Below are positions 12,103 through 24,769 of a DNA stretch of 64,000 bases, piece after piece (position 1 is the first letter of the stretch; the number at the start of each line of letters is the position of its first letter). The DNA comes from Sambucus nigra (lineage: Eukaryota > Streptophyta > Magnoliopsida > Dipsacales > Adoxaceae). The position numbers and the translations under genes were made by a program. Under the pieces are notes generated by a model that did no database searches, was not told the origin of the DNA, and was given only the letters and a program-made list of their open reading frames with translations. The stretch spans positions 75,514,751 to 75,578,750 of the forward strand of contig OX422223.1 in NCBI GenBank assembly GCA_949130495.1, written 5' to 3'.

Positions 12103-13458
12103 GTCATTGTTCGTAATAAATCTAGATTGGTTGCACAAGGATACACCCAAATAGAAGGTGTTGACTTTGAAGAAACTTTTGCTCTTGTTGCTAGGTTAGA
12201 ATCGGTTAGCCTTTTACTCGCCATAGCATGTCACCTCCAATTTAAATTATATCAAATGGATGTAAAAAGTGCCTTTTTAAATGGTATTATTCAAGAATAA
12301 GTCTGTGTTGAACAACCAAAAGGGTTTGAAGACCCAAAGCATCCTAATCATGTCTTCTTCCTAAAGAAAGCGCTATATGGATTAAAACAAGCACCCCGTG
12401 CTTGATATGAAAGACTCACTTCTTATCTCCTTTCTTGTGGCTTTTTGAGAGGGGGAGTAGATATGACACTTTTCGTTCGCCGTGATGAAAAAGCTATCCT
12501 ATTTGCTCAAGTATATGTCGACGACATAGTGTTTGGGTCTACGTGTGATAAACATACTCAAACTTTTTCAAAAGAAATGCACAATGAATTTGAGATGAGT
12601 ATGGTAGGTGAACTTACTTTATTTCTAGGTCTTCAAGTTCGTCAACTCGAAAGTGGGATATTTTTGTCATAAACTAAGTATGCTAAAGACCTTGTAAAGA
12701 AATTTAAACTCGAATCCACTAAACATGCACGTACTCCTATGAGTTCATCGATTAAACTTAGTAAGGATACCGAAGGAAAGGATATAGAGCACACACTTTT
12801 TAGAAGTATGATAGGTAGTTTACTTTACCTAACTGCTAGTCGTCCGAATATTTCCTTTAGTGTAGGAGTTTGTGCCCATTATCAAGCCGCCCCAAAAGAG
12901 CCTCATTTACTTGCTATTAAACGTATTATCAAATATGTTAGTGGGACCCTGTCTTTTGGAATTTGGTATTCTTTCGACACAAATGATTGTCTATCGACAT
13001 ATTCAGACGCCGATTGGGCAGGAGATGTTGATGGATGCAAAAGTACCTCTAGTGGCTGTTTCTGCTTTGGAAGTGCATTTGTCTCATAGATGAGCAAGAA
13101 ACAAAATTATATTTCTTTGTCTACGGCGGAGGCCGAATACATAGCCTCCGAGAGTTGTTGCACTCAACTCATTTGGATGAAACAAATGTTGGAAGATTAC
13201 GGTATCTCTCAAGGCACTATGACTATTTATTATGACAATACTAGTGCCATTCACATTTCCCGTAATCCCGTTCAACACTCCAGAACCAAGCATATTAGGA
13301 TCCGTGAACATTTCATTCGTGACTTGGTTGAAGAGAAAATCGTTTCTCTAAGCTTCTTTCCTACCGATCAACAATTGGTCGATATATTTACTAAACCTCT
13401 AGATGCCCTTAGGTTTGAAAACCTTAGGAAATCAATTGGGATTTTCTCAATCGATTGA
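12103..13458 (+). pseudogene. copia-1 reverse transcriptase/RNase H, C-terminal part
   Basis: One frame with stops at 12298, 12403, 12669 and 13087. It begins in RT (RLVAQGYTQIEGVDFEETFA), keeps the catalytic AQVYVDDIVFGST, and ends with RNase H (SDADWAGD, TAEAEYIAS, RTKHIRIREHFIRD, DIFTKPLD). The matching frame in copia-2 covers 26755-28114. The break at 12101 is the gypsy-1 insertion point. Confidence 0.93.
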
Positions 13459-14534
13459 GAACGAAGCCGTCTATCTAGTTTAGTTTTTTTCTCTTGTATA
13501 TTTTTATACCTATGAACTAGATTTCTTTTGTATATATTTTAATCAAAATCTCAAAAATATTTTTCTCTTATTTTCAAGGAAAAATAGGAATGGTTAGAAA
13601 AGCTTTCAATTTTTTTTTATCTATATGGTTGTGTGGTCGATGTATTCAGATCACTATATTTTTCCATGTCCACGTGGCCTTCGATGAGTAGTTAATCCAA
13701 ACCTTGTTTATCTTGTGCAAAAAAATGCTCTTTTATGATATATATTTTTATGATTTCCTCACACCTTTGCCTTTTGCACACACCAATCACGAAATATTGC
13801 GGATATCTTGTTCACATTGTACTTGAAAAATGAGATTTGGTGTTGTCTTCTCAATCCTGTCACATCTGTTATAAGCAATCGAAATTGTGCATGATCATCC
13901 GTTGCCCGGATTGAAACAAAAGTGATTATATTCTTCCGGTAAGTTTTCGTTTCAAGCAATGGACTCGGACTGCGAAAAACATAAAGTTTTTGCGTGAAAA
14001 GCCTCCATTTGCATTCTCAATTGTGTGCCTAAAATAGAAGCATTGAAAATGATATATAATTCCAAGGCCAAAATAATTAGCTTGATTGATTCTTCAAAAA
14101 AAAAAGAATAGTCTCAATCTATTGTTGCTCATGGGAGATATAAGTTGAAGATCAATGCGCATGCACGTTTAATCGATTCATTGCTTTCTCATTGTGACAT
14201 TATTGGCGAGAGAATTATCTATTTTGTATGCTCGTTGCATTCGTGTTTAAGTGTTCAATAATATTTACTTTTTGACACAAGGCTAATGTGAGTGAATATT
14301 GCACTTATATATTGTTTGGCATTCCTCACTTATACATTATTGTGGCTAAAAACTCTCACTCGTAGTGTTCACACCCCTACATTCTCGCTCCCACCATTTG
14401 GATATGTTGACACAAGCTAGGACTAGTAAAAACCACATTTTGGCATCTTTCTAGCCTTCCCAATTCCTGTTATTATGCTATTTTTAACCCTATTTTATTT
14501 TATTTATATTTTAAAAATATTGATTTTCGTCAGA

Positions 14535-14732
14535 AATTCTCGTTCGAACGAGATTTATAACGAAATTTTTAACCCCCATTCTGGAACTTCGTTCGAAATG
14601 TCGTTCGAACGACATCATATGTTCGAACGAACTTCTAATGACCTATCTAACAAAATACTCAATCCGCTTATGGAACTTCGTTCGAAAGACCTCGTTCAAA
14701 CGACATCACTCGTTCGAACGACCTGGGTTTAA
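14535..14732. promoter_or_regulatory. Cluster of TTCGAACGA words (copia-1, internal)
   Basis: At least eight TTCGAA-centred words, several extended to the palindrome TCGTTCGAACGA, in under 200 bp. Similar clusters lie in each copia LTR (about 18005-18190, 22080-22260, 34815-35005) and at 29190-29375. The string CGAACGACCTGGGT is shared by this cluster and (as TGAACGACCTGGGT) the LTR at 22089. A regulatory role is not shown by sequence alone. Confidence 0.6.
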
Positions 14733-15030
14733 AAAACGCGATTTCTCTTCCCCAAAAACTGCCGCTTCAGCCTTTTCCCTTATTTCTGCCCACGTTTCCC
14801 ATTTTCCAACAATTCTTCCCACTTTTCCAACTCTCTTCCACTATCCCTTTATCCTTTACCCCATTACCCACTATCCCTCTCTCTCCCATACTCTCTCATT
14901 TTCCCACGCCTCAACTTCTCTTCACCTCCTCTATCAACCTCATTTCGTCCACCCCTTTGCTGTGTAGATTTGTGGTTTGCAGTTTCCCTCTTTATTTCGA
15001 GGTATTATTTTTCAATTGATCTCCATAAAT

Positions 15031-15190
<160 letters not shown>

Positions 15191-15719
15191 ATGCTATTGG
15201 GTCACATTTTTAATCCAAAATGTTTTTCTTCTTTTGTTACCCAACTTTCATATATAAATATGTGTATCTCTCTACAATTTTTTTGGGGCCATTTTATCTG
15301 ATTTTATTTGTGTTGCCCCTAGTTAAGCTCTATTCCATGATATTATCAGTTTTCTCAAATTAATTTTTTTTAATTTCATGGAATTTATCTTAAATAAATT
15401 TTGTTCCTTTTATTTCTTTTTCTCTCAAATTCAATATATGCATATGTGTATATCTCTCTAGGTATTTAAGGCCAGTCTATTTTGTCCTATTAAGCTACAT
15501 TCCATGAGCATTTAAAATGTATTTCCCTTACTTAAAAATTATTTCTATTTCACAAAATATCAGTTTTTTTTTCCTAATACATTTTTTCTCTTCATGGAAT
15601 ATATCTTAATTATTTTTTTAGCGGATGGGCTTATTACTGATTGGTTTGCTGGATTGTTGGCGTTTGGTGGTTTGGTTGGAACTTTATTCGGGTAGGTTCT
15701 AGTATCATTTTAGTTTACC

Positions 15720-16993
15720 ATGGCCCGTAACCATCGCCCACGTCGCATTCGTGACTCTCCCAAGGAACACTCCTCTTCCTCTGATGAGGAGTCCAATGCC
15801 AATGCAGCTATTCCTGACCTTAGGCTGCGTTGGGGGTCACTTTCCGCACACACTTTCTATCACACCCAATGCTTCTCTACACGCTCTATTATTCGGGAGA
15901 AAATTATTAATCTCAAATCCCTCCACGGCACCACTGTGCATTCGTGGATTTCTGATTTAGGGTGGGACCCCCTATTCTCACTCACAGACACTATTTTTCT
16001 CGACCTCATTCGGGAATTTTATTTTGGAATGCATGATAAGGAGAATCATGTTTATTCTCGAGTGCGCGGTAGGGAGATTATTGTCTCTCCCGAATCCATT
16101 GCTCAACTCCTCCCCTTACCTAGGGTCAATAATCCCTCTTTTCCTTGGACATTCGATACTCGTCCCGACCCTTCCCTCGTTATAAGCACCGTTTTTAGGC
16201 TCCTCCCTCCCGGCACTGTCACAATCTTCCACAAACACTTACATCCTGATTTCATGGCCCTTAAATGGATCGTGTGTTCTTGTCTTATTCCACGTTCGAA
16301 CACAACCCAAATAACCAAAATGCACATGGACCTTATGTTTGCCATTAGCATTCGGGATGACATCGACCTCCCCGCCTTCATCTTTAGTGTCATTTATACG
16401 GTTAGGATCCTCCCTTCCAGTCCCGCTCGCCAAGCCCTCCTTTTTGCGGCTATCATTACCCGATTTTGTCTTGCCTCCGACTGCCCCCGCCTATCCACCG
16501 ATGTTCCCGTCACCAAATATCAAACCATTGACATGTCCTCGGTCAGCCGGTCTCGTGGTCATTTGCCCCCCGATACCCCTTACCTCACTCCCTCCACTTC
16601 CTCTCACTCCGCCACTTCCTCTCACCCTGCCCCAGTCGTCCCGCACCCTCTCGCTCTATCCATTGCCCCTCTTCTTCGTATGCTCCCGCACCCGTCGAGT
16701 CGGAGAATATTTTGTTTGTTCGTTCACAGGTTGAACAAATTCAGGAGGATCGACGTCAAGACAGGGTGCTTTTGCAGGAGCTTTTGGTTTCCATGCAACA
16801 TGACCATGAGGCACAAGCTCTCCAAGAGAAGGCTCAAGCGCGCCGAGATGAAGCCCAGGCCCGTCGGGACTCTCTTATGTGAGAGCACCTTGATGCCATT
16901 CGCCGTATGGAGATGCGCCCCGGTGCAGGCTCATCTGGTTCTGGCTCCAGCTCTCTTCCCGATGATTCTCCACATGATGCTCCTGCTGCTTGA
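15720..16993 (+). pseudogene. copia-1 sense accessory (envelope-position) ORF, frameshifted
   Basis: Function unknown. ATG 15720 starts an Arg- and Ser-rich N-terminus, then a globular region with REFYFGM, VRGREIIVSPESIAQLLPLP and CLIPRSNTTQITK, resembling the plant 'putative plant transposon protein' family (Pfam PF20167, from memory). After about residue 310 the frame shifts. The next frame, from about 16680 to the stop at 16991-16993, encodes a coiled coil (QEDRRQDRVLLQELL, QARRDEAQARRDS) with one TGA at 16880-16882. The copia-2 copy confirms the coiled-coil frame as original. SIRE-type copia elements often carry an extra ORF here; homology to an envelope protein is not shown, and I see no clear signal peptide or membrane segment. 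Confidence 0.75.
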
Positions 16994-17657
16994 TGTCCTT
17001 TGTTTTTAATTTCCTGTTTCCATGTACTTGTGAGGATGAGTGGATATTTTATTTCGTGTATTATTTCATTTGGTTTGGATTTTTTCCTTGTGCCATGTAT
17101 GCACCTTGACTATTTCCCCTTTCCCACTGGTTAATGAATCCTCATGTTATTTCCTTTGTCACTATTATTTCTTCATATTTATTGGTTTATTTCCTATTGT
17201 TCTCTCTATTCTCATTTCACATGCAGGGCATTTATCCCTTTGTCTTTTTCGGACAAAAAGGGGGAGAAACATTAATTAATGGGAATTCAAATTTAGAAGA
17301 AGAATTCATATTTAGGGGGAGTTGTATTAATTAATGGGATTTTACAATTTAAGGGGAGTTAATTTCTTAATATTCAACATATGCATAGTTTATGGGTAGT
17401 TCATTTACTATTCACAACCTATGCTAACACATTCTTATATATATATGTTACGTTCTCTACTTCCCCATGCGTTTATGAATTTGTTGTTTCATGTGTGTAG
17501 GATACATCTCCTACTCTCTTGCAGCATCGTCAGTCGTGTCACCGAGTCTGTCTTTTTTTGGGTTTTTGGGACGGGCTTTAGAATCGGCTTGACGATTGGC
17601 TTAGCAAATTCAGTCTTTTTATTTATTTTTTATTAATTTTGTTTTGTCCCGGAATAC

Positions 17658-17672
17658 CCAAAGGGGGAGATT
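17658..17672 (+). other. copia-1 polypurine tract
   Basis: CAAAGGGGGAGATT directly before the TGTAAGGACA start of the 3' LTR; the same tract precedes the copia-2 3' LTR. Confidence 0.85.
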
Positions 17673-18948
17673 TGTAAGGACAAATTTCCGATCGAGTCAT
17701 TTGTTCTATTGGCTACATTCCGTTGGACAAAATAATTTTGGGTCATTCCTCATCAAGCATCATACAACGTAAAGATTCGAGCATTGCATCCAAGGTTCAC
17801 CCGACTTCAATAAGCACGTCATGTTCGCTATTCTAAAAGGTATATGACAAAAATCAATTTTATGTGTTGGAGTACTTTTTATAAACGAGAAATTTTCATA
17901 CAGAATAATGTTCGTAAATAATTAATTTTCATAAAGAACTACTTTTGAAATTAATTTGAACAGTTTTTTTTGAAAAAACAACAATCTTGTTCGAAGTTTT
18001 CTCCAAGTCATTCGAACGACCTGGATCTAACGACATTCCCCAGCCTATACTGGAAACTCGTTAGAAGTTCGTTAGAAATGTCGTTCGAACGAGATTTCTA
18101 ACGACCTATCTAATTCGATACTGGAATTCCGTTAGATAACTCGTTCGAACGACAAGTCGTTCGAACGACCTCGTTTGAACGAGTTCTGCCAGATCGGAAT
18201 TTTTTAACTTATTTTTCAGCAGTTATTTTCCAACAACTTTTTTGGTCCACTACTTTTTCAGTTATATCATATGGACGAAAATGGTTTTCTCAACCTAAGG
18301 AAGTTCAATATTCTCTTGAGAGCATTTTTCATAACTTCCCTTTCTTTGGTAAAATCAACCTCCAACACTTTTACCAACTTTTGAAACAAAACCCCTTCAA
18401 TCATCTTGACATTCAACAAGCAAGTTTGCGGTGGATCTCTGCATTCAAGCTTAGTGACGACGGTGGTTTTGGGCTTCGGTGGATACCGTGACACGAGGAG
18501 TGTCGAGAAATGCGTTGGAGCTTCGCGTACTAAAAATTCGGAGGTCGAGGACGGCATAAGCATGTCTTGAGTGAGTCAATGTCTGTAAGTCTTTTGAGTC
18601 TCTTGTAAAACCTATTTTGTAGTGGATTTTGTCTAGGCCCAGCCGTCCGAGGTTTTTCCCATTTGGGTTTTCCTCGTACATTGGCGCATTGTGGTTGGGA
18701 TTTTATCATTTTACTTTATTAAATCACCTAGATGTATGTTTAGGATAAAATGGATAGAATTGGAATAATTTTATTTTAAATAGCCAAGTTATCAATCCCA
18801 TTGCATTAGTTGAAATTTGTTCTTGCAAACTTGTGAATCTGCTACATAAATTAAAATTGGAGAATATCACTTCTTAGCTAATTTTAAAATTGGATTGCGT
18901 GTGTGTATTCCATGAATTAAACTAAGAACATATAACCTTGCAACTTCA
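17673..18948 (+). repeat. copia-1 3' LTR (1276 bp)
   Basis: Starts TGTAAGGACA after the polypurine tract and ends CAACTTCA. Alignable along its length with the copia-2 LTRs at 21792 and 34537. It contains a TTCGAACGA cluster at about 18005-18190. The right flank, GATGT (18949-18953), is the candidate target duplication. Confidence 0.9.
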
Positions 18949-19008
18949 GATGTCATGGACATGTTACACTGAATTAATTTACAATCGTGACATTGACATA
19001 AATATAGT

Positions 19009-19143
19009 CTAATATACAATAAATTACAAAAAAACTAAAATGCCCAAACCTCTCTAAGGCAAATTCGGTACAACCCATAAAAATAAACGCCACACAAGAT
19101 AATTACTAATATCCCTCCACATGTAGTGCTTATAAAAAGCCCT

Positions 19144-19185
<42 letters not shown>

Positions 19186-19420
19186 CTGATAACCACATGC
19201 GCTACTGATCTCAAAACACTAAAACCACAAAAAAACACATGTTTTTAGATGAGTAGCTCGTGTTTTATCAGGAGTGTGTGTGTGTTTAGGGTTTTTTCTT
19301 AGCCCTGCACATGGAGGGATATTAGTAATTAACTTGTTTGGGGTTTGTTTTGATGAGTTGTGCCGAATTTCCCATAGAGAGGTTTGGGCATTTTAGGTTT
19401 TGTAATTTATCATTTACTAG
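19009..19420. mobile_element. Foldback element with ~180 bp inverted arms
   Basis: The left arm (from ATAAATTAC at 19019) and right arm (ending GTAATTTAT at 19410) are inverted copies matching for about 180 bp, including AAATGCCCAAACCTCTCT and TACTAATATCCCTCCA. The arms may extend a further 10 bp (CTAATATACA versus CTAGTAAATG). The loop is only a few tens of bases. No clear target duplication and no coding capacity. It probably lies in the 5' part of the CACTA element. Confidence 0.8.
19145..19184. repeat. (CA)n microsatellite inside the foldback element
   Basis: About 19 CA units in the left arm. The right arm carries only a short GTGTGTGTGTG counterpart (19274-19284), so the repeat expanded in one arm only. 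Confidence 0.95.
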
Positions 19421-20133
19421 TTTAGAAATGTGATGTGGGTTGGCCCTAGGCACAGATTTAGACATGGAAATATAAATAATACTGAAATGAAACATACTTA
19501 CCATGGAAATATAGTGTGCGTAGTTAATGAAATTGCAAAAAATCGGTAGCAATAATCAATAACAATAACAAAAATCATACACTCAAATATATAATGTGCA
19601 TACATACAAGTCTTTTAGTTCTTATGCGTATGTATTCAATAGACCTTAGACCCGTTCGAGAGTCATTACACCTATAATGAGATCTCTAAAATTGTTCCGT
19701 TTGGACAATTTGCGATAATATAGAATCTGTATAATTATATACTTAGTGGCTTACACTTATTGCTTTTGGGGGAAGTTCTGCTGCCGTCTCTTAATTTTCT
19801 CTAGGTACATACTAGATGACGCTGTGTTGAGTGCTATTTCAATTGATAAATGGAAATAACATGAACACTTACGAATCTATGTCATGTACTTAGAGAACTA
19901 TGGGGAGATGTTGCTGAATTTTCCTCAGATTGGAACGATGTGTATGAGCTACTAAGTGTATTACAGAAATATGCGATCTTGAATGGGATATAGCCACTCA
20001 CCCTTTATAGGAGGTAGATGAAATAGGATTCATAATGAATCTTATGTTAACAATGAAATTAATTTAGATTGTTTTATAATATAACACTAAAAGATGAATA
20101 TATGTATCTTACCCTTAATAGGTGATTTCTATC
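19421..20133. other. Non-coding stretch before the CACTA transposase
   Basis: AT-rich with no recognisable gene. Presumably leader or promoter of the CACTA element. No CACTA terminal repeat found here. Confidence 0.4.
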
Positions 20134-21786
20134 ATGGGATATCCTCTATACAAAGAGTGGATGAATGAGACAAATAGACTAGGAGATGTATTTCGTAGAG
20201 GTGATAATGAATTTGTGAAATACGCAAAAAGATGTCGTAATAATTAAGAGTTCCCGTGTTTCTGTACTAAGTATAGGAATGGTAAGTTGTTTGAGGGAAA
20301 AATGGTTGAACTACATTTATTGAGATGGGGTATACAAGATAGGTATCGGTTTTGGTTTTTTCACAAGGAATTATCCCCGATCAACCTTCACAGCAATCAA
20401 CAAGTAGGATAGATGTACATGGGAAGGAGGACAATGTATATCATAATATTCTAGAGTATTTAGTTGATGGTGGGTATTGATTTCATGAAGAGGAAGAAAA
20501 TAAAGTCACTGACGACATATAAGGTTCATGTGCTTGTGAAGATATTGGGATAAACCTAAACTATGACTATCGAAGTTTAAAATTTAAGACGACCCATCCG
20601 TTGTACCCTGGATGTGACACATATCGAATAAATTTACATGCCATGGTTGATTTGCATAGTTTGAAGACACAAATATAGTTTGTTTGGCAATAGCGTGATA
20701 TGAATTTTAAATTAGGTGAAGGGTTTGCTACCCAAGTAGAGTACGCTTCCAATAGCTATCCTACTATGAAGAACAATTTGAAAGGTTTAGGAATGAAGTA
20801 TAAATCAATTCATGCTTGTGTGTATGACTTCATACTATACCGAAAGGAGTAGGAAAATCTCGATCGATGTCCGGTATGAGAGGAATCTAGATATGTGCAA
20901 TCTACTGGCAAGGAAGGCATAAGCTCAAAAGTGCCTAAAAAAGTGTTGATTTCTCATTGGGCCTAGATTGAAGTGGTTTTTCACAGTACCATGGATAGCG
21001 GAGGTGATGACTTAGCCTGTTAGGGAAGAAGTATGGGATAATCTCATGTATCATCCTATTGATTCTACAACTTAGAAGATGATGAATTATGAGCATACCG
21101 ATTTTGCTCGAGAATAGTATAACATTCATTTGACAATGTCAATAGATGGTTTCAATCCATATGGAAATCTATGCACCAATCAGAGTGTATGGACATTGAT
21201 CATAGCACTACTCAACTTTCCTCCTTCATAGTGTATGAGACCTGAATTCTTAATGCTGTCTTTGTTGATACTTGGGCCAAAGGCACCAAGTGAGGACGTC
21301 GATGTCTACTTGGATCTTTTGGTAGAAGAATTAAATGAGTTATGGGAAGAGTATGTGGAAGCATTTGACTCTTTTAAAAATTAAGATTTTATGGTGAAAG
21401 CTATGTTGATGTGGGAAAATCATGATTTTCCAGCTTATAGGAAATTATCTGGCTGAGTAGTACATATTTATTTGGGGTGTGCTATTTTTGGAGAGGAGAC
21501 TGAATCTCTGCGTCTCATCGCTAGCGTAAAAAATATATACCACTGCCATATGAGGTTTTTACCCCCCGCTCATAGTTTTAGATTTGAGAAAGGATCTATT
21601 TTTTTACCAGGTGGGGTTGAACATAGGCTACCTCCGAGAAAACTTTTAGGTTCATAAATTGAGAGTAAATCTTCTAATTATGACCCTAATATGCCAGGTA
21701 AGAATCCTAAATTACAAAATATCAAGTACAAGAAGGCCCCAACTGAGGATGGAATTGAGACAAGAAAGGCATGGTCTAGGAGATCA
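20134..21786 (+). pseudogene. CACTA (En/Spm) transposase, 5' part
   Basis: Decayed TNPD/TNP2-type transposase. From ATG 20134 it follows the transposase-associated domain (EWMNETNRLGDVFRRG, then CFCTKYRNGKLFEGKMVELH). Next come THPLYPGCDTYRINLHAM and LGMKYKSIHACVYDFILYRK (about 20580-20850), the CPV...ESRY zinc-binding-like block, and the core with TMSIDGFNPYGN (21136) and MLSLLILGPKAPSEDVDVYL (21250-21312). Many stops and frameshifts. It stops at 21786, next to the copia-2 target duplication, and resumes at 35751. Confidence 0.88.
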
Positions 21787-21791
21787 ATTTT
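21787..21791. repeat. copia-2 left target-site duplication (ATTTT)
   Basis: ATTTT immediately before the LTR start, repeated at 35746-35750 after the right LTR. It proves that 21792-35745 inserted as one unit. Confidence 0.9.
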
Positions 21792-22998
21792 TGTACGGAT
21801 AAATTTCCAATCGAGTCATCTATAGTATTGGCTATTCCGTTGGACAAAACATTTTTGGGTCTTAACAAGTCACACATCTATCATCCATGGAGATTTGGGC
21901 ATCCGGCTTTTAACGCTTCATCAAATCTTATTCCATTCTCTTTTCCCAAAAGGTATATGACCCAAATTTAATTTATGTGTTGGAGTTAATTTTAATTTAC
22001 TTAAAATATTTATGGAAAAAATTCAAATTAATTTTAAATAATTTTTAAAGAAAATGAATTTTTTCGTACGAAGTCACCCTAGGTCGTTTGAACGACCTGG
22101 GTCTAATGAACCTGGCCTGATTGGACTAACATATCGTTAGAAGGTTCGTTAGAATTGTTGTTCGCACAAATTAGTTCTAACGAGGTTTCTAACGACTCGC
22201 CATATATTTCATTGGATTATAGTTAGAAAACTCGTTCGAACTAAGTCGTTCGAATGAGTTTTGTTAGTTATGAATTTTTTTAAAATATTTTCCGCAGTTA
22301 TTTTGCATAACTTCTTTGGTCCACTGCTTTTCTCAGTTTCATAAAGTGGACAAAAATTCAGTTTTTCAAGATGGAGGAACTTGCACATTTCAAAAGAATA
22401 ATATGAAAAACTCTCCAACACAATTTTAATTTTTGAATGAACCAAAACCCCATGCTTTCAACCTGAATTTCATCATGGACATATGAAGTGGATTTTCGCA
22501 TCCTAGTTGATTGGAGACGGTACTTTGGCCTTTAGTGGATACCGAGACACGAGCAGTGTCGTGCAACGCATTGGAGCTTCGCGTATTACAAACGGAGGTA
22601 GAGGAGGTGGCATCAAAATGTCTTAGTGAGTCAAGTCTATAAGTATTTTGAGTCCCTTGTAAAACCTTTATTTATAGTGGATTTGTCTAGGCCGATCCGT
22701 TTAAGATTTTTCCCATTTAGATTTTTCTCGTACATCGGTGCATTGTGGTTGTGATTTCTTATTTTATATCATGTAATCACCTAGAGGTATGCGTAGGATA
22801 AAAAGGATAAAATTTGGTTAAATTTATATCTCTTAATCAAGTTGTCAATCCGTTCACTTTAATTGATAATTTCTCATGCTAACTTACTAATTTATAAAGA
22901 ATATTAAAATTGAAATATTTCTCTCTTTGGCAAATTTTTAATAGTTTGGTGTGTGTATTCTACGACATAACCTTAGTTCATATAACCTTACAACTTCA
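21792..22998 (+). repeat. copia-2 5' LTR (1207 bp)
   Basis: TGTACGGATA...CAACTTCA. Followed after three bases by the primer site. Contains a TTCGAACGA/TTCTAACGA cluster at about 22080-22260. Confidence 0.93.
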
Positions 22999-23001
22999 AA
23001 T

Positions 23002-23013
23002 TGGTATCAGAGC
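23002..23013 (+). other. copia-2 primer binding site (initiator tRNA-Met)
   Basis: TGGTATCAGAGC, the standard complement to the 3' end of plant initiator tRNA-Met used by copia elements. Confidence 0.95.
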
Positions 23014-23034
23014 TAGTCTCTAAGAGTTATTTAT

Positions 23035-24715
23035 ATGAATCCTGGAGGTTATATGGATAGTTTTTCATCTAATAGACATCCAATGTTTGATGGAACTAAT
23101 TATACTTATTGAAAATCATGTATGAAATCTTTATTAAAATCTATTGATGAACATTTTTGGGTAGCTGTTGAAAAGGGATGGTCTCCACGTACTATAGTTG
23201 TTGGAGAAGCAACTGTTTTAAAACCTGTAGAGGATTGGAATGAGGATGAATTAAAATTGTACAACTTTAACTCTAAAGGTTTAAATGCCTTGTTTAGTGT
23301 TGTGACTACCGATGAGTTTCATCGTATAATGACATGTGAGATGTCAAAGGAGGCTGGGAGTATTCTCCAAGTTACTCATGAGTGTAGTTAAAGCTTCAAA
23401 ACTTCAAAACTTAACAACCCAATTTGAAACCATCACCGTAAAAAAAACTGAACTTTTGATGAGTTTTATGCTTGTATATCTGATATTGTTAATTCTTGTT
23501 TTAACCTAGGTGATAAAATCCTTGAAGATCGTGTTGTTAAGAAAATACTTAGATGCCATCCTAAGCGTTTCAACCCCAAAGTCACAGTTCTTAATTCCTT
23601 AGGAAAACTAAATACTTTAAAACTTGAAGAACTTGTTAGTAATCTTCAAACATATGAATTAGATATGTTTCCTAAAGACAACAAAACCAAAGATAAGGGT
23701 GTAGCGTTGAAAGTAAAGAAAGAAGAAGTGTTTGAGCACGATGAGTCTGATATCGATCCTGATGATATAACTCTATTTGCTAAAAAATTTAAAAAAATTC
23801 TCAAGTCTAAAAAGCAAAACTCAAAATTTGAAAAATCAAAATTTAAGAAAAATAAAAAAAAGTTAATTAAAGTTTTAATAATCAGAATCCTAAGAAGTTT
23901 AAGAGAGAGAACCTTAAAAAGGATGATTCGGAGAGATGTTTTGAGTGTGAGGGACGTGGTCATAAATCATTTGAGTGCCCCACTAAACTTAAGAGACAAG
24001 GTAAAGAAAAGGCAATTTATAATGCTACTCTAAGCGATAATGATATTGAGTCTGAAGACTCCATTGACTCTACCCCGTCTAGAAATAATTTCACTGCTTT
24101 TATAGCAAGTCATTCTAGTGATTCAAGTGAGTCACTTCCTAAAGTTGACAATTCAGAGCATGAACTTGAGGACTTATCCACTCAATCTAAAAGTAGTGAT
24201 GTAGAAGAAAATAAGAGCGATGTTGATGAAAGTGAGTTATAATCCGCCTATACCGAGTTGTACACCGAATCCACGCGTATTCAAAAGGTTAATAAGAGAT
24301 TAACGCTTAAAGTGTTAACATTAGAAAAAGAGTTGAAACGCTTGAAGGAGAAGTAGGCTTTAGTTAGTCAACTTGAGGCAATTAATATATCTCTTTCTGC
24401 GAAGCTTATCTTGGTAGGTAAAGAAAAATGTGACTTAATTAACTCCTTAGAATGTGTTAACAAAGATATTCTTTAGTCTTTAGAGATTAGAAAATATCTT
24501 GAAGCTAAAATTGTCCAACTTGATAAGGATCTCGAGTCCTCTCGTGAAGTCAAAGTCACACTCGAAGATAATTTAGGAAGAATGGGAAAATTATTTCTAG
24601 GTCCTGTTTTAGGATATGAGGAAAAAGGTTATCAAGAGAGAAAGGGCATATGTTACGAGGAAGGTGAGTCATCCAACATTAATTCTGAACCTGTAGCCAA
24701 GTTGTTACTAAAATA
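23035..24715 (+). pseudogene. copia-2 gag
   Basis: ATG 23035 opens a copia Gag (HPMFDGTNYTY), broken soon after by a TGA where Trp is expected. It continues with SLLKSIDEHFWVAVEKGW and the conserved DEFYACISDIVNSC region. A CCHC zinc knuckle (CFECEGRGHKSFECP) is encoded at 23937-23981. A Lys-rich and then Ser/Asp-rich tail and a coiled-coil stretch (about 24240-24600) follow. Several frameshifts and stops. Confidence 0.88.
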
Positions 24716-24769
24716 AACCCTCCAAAACCTAATCTACCAAAAAGAAGCCCTCCTAATAAATATACAAAA

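Noticed and set aside
15720..17009. Viral envelope gene in copia-1
   Set aside because: Position fits, but no signal peptide, fusion peptide or membrane anchor is visible; called an accessory ORF instead.
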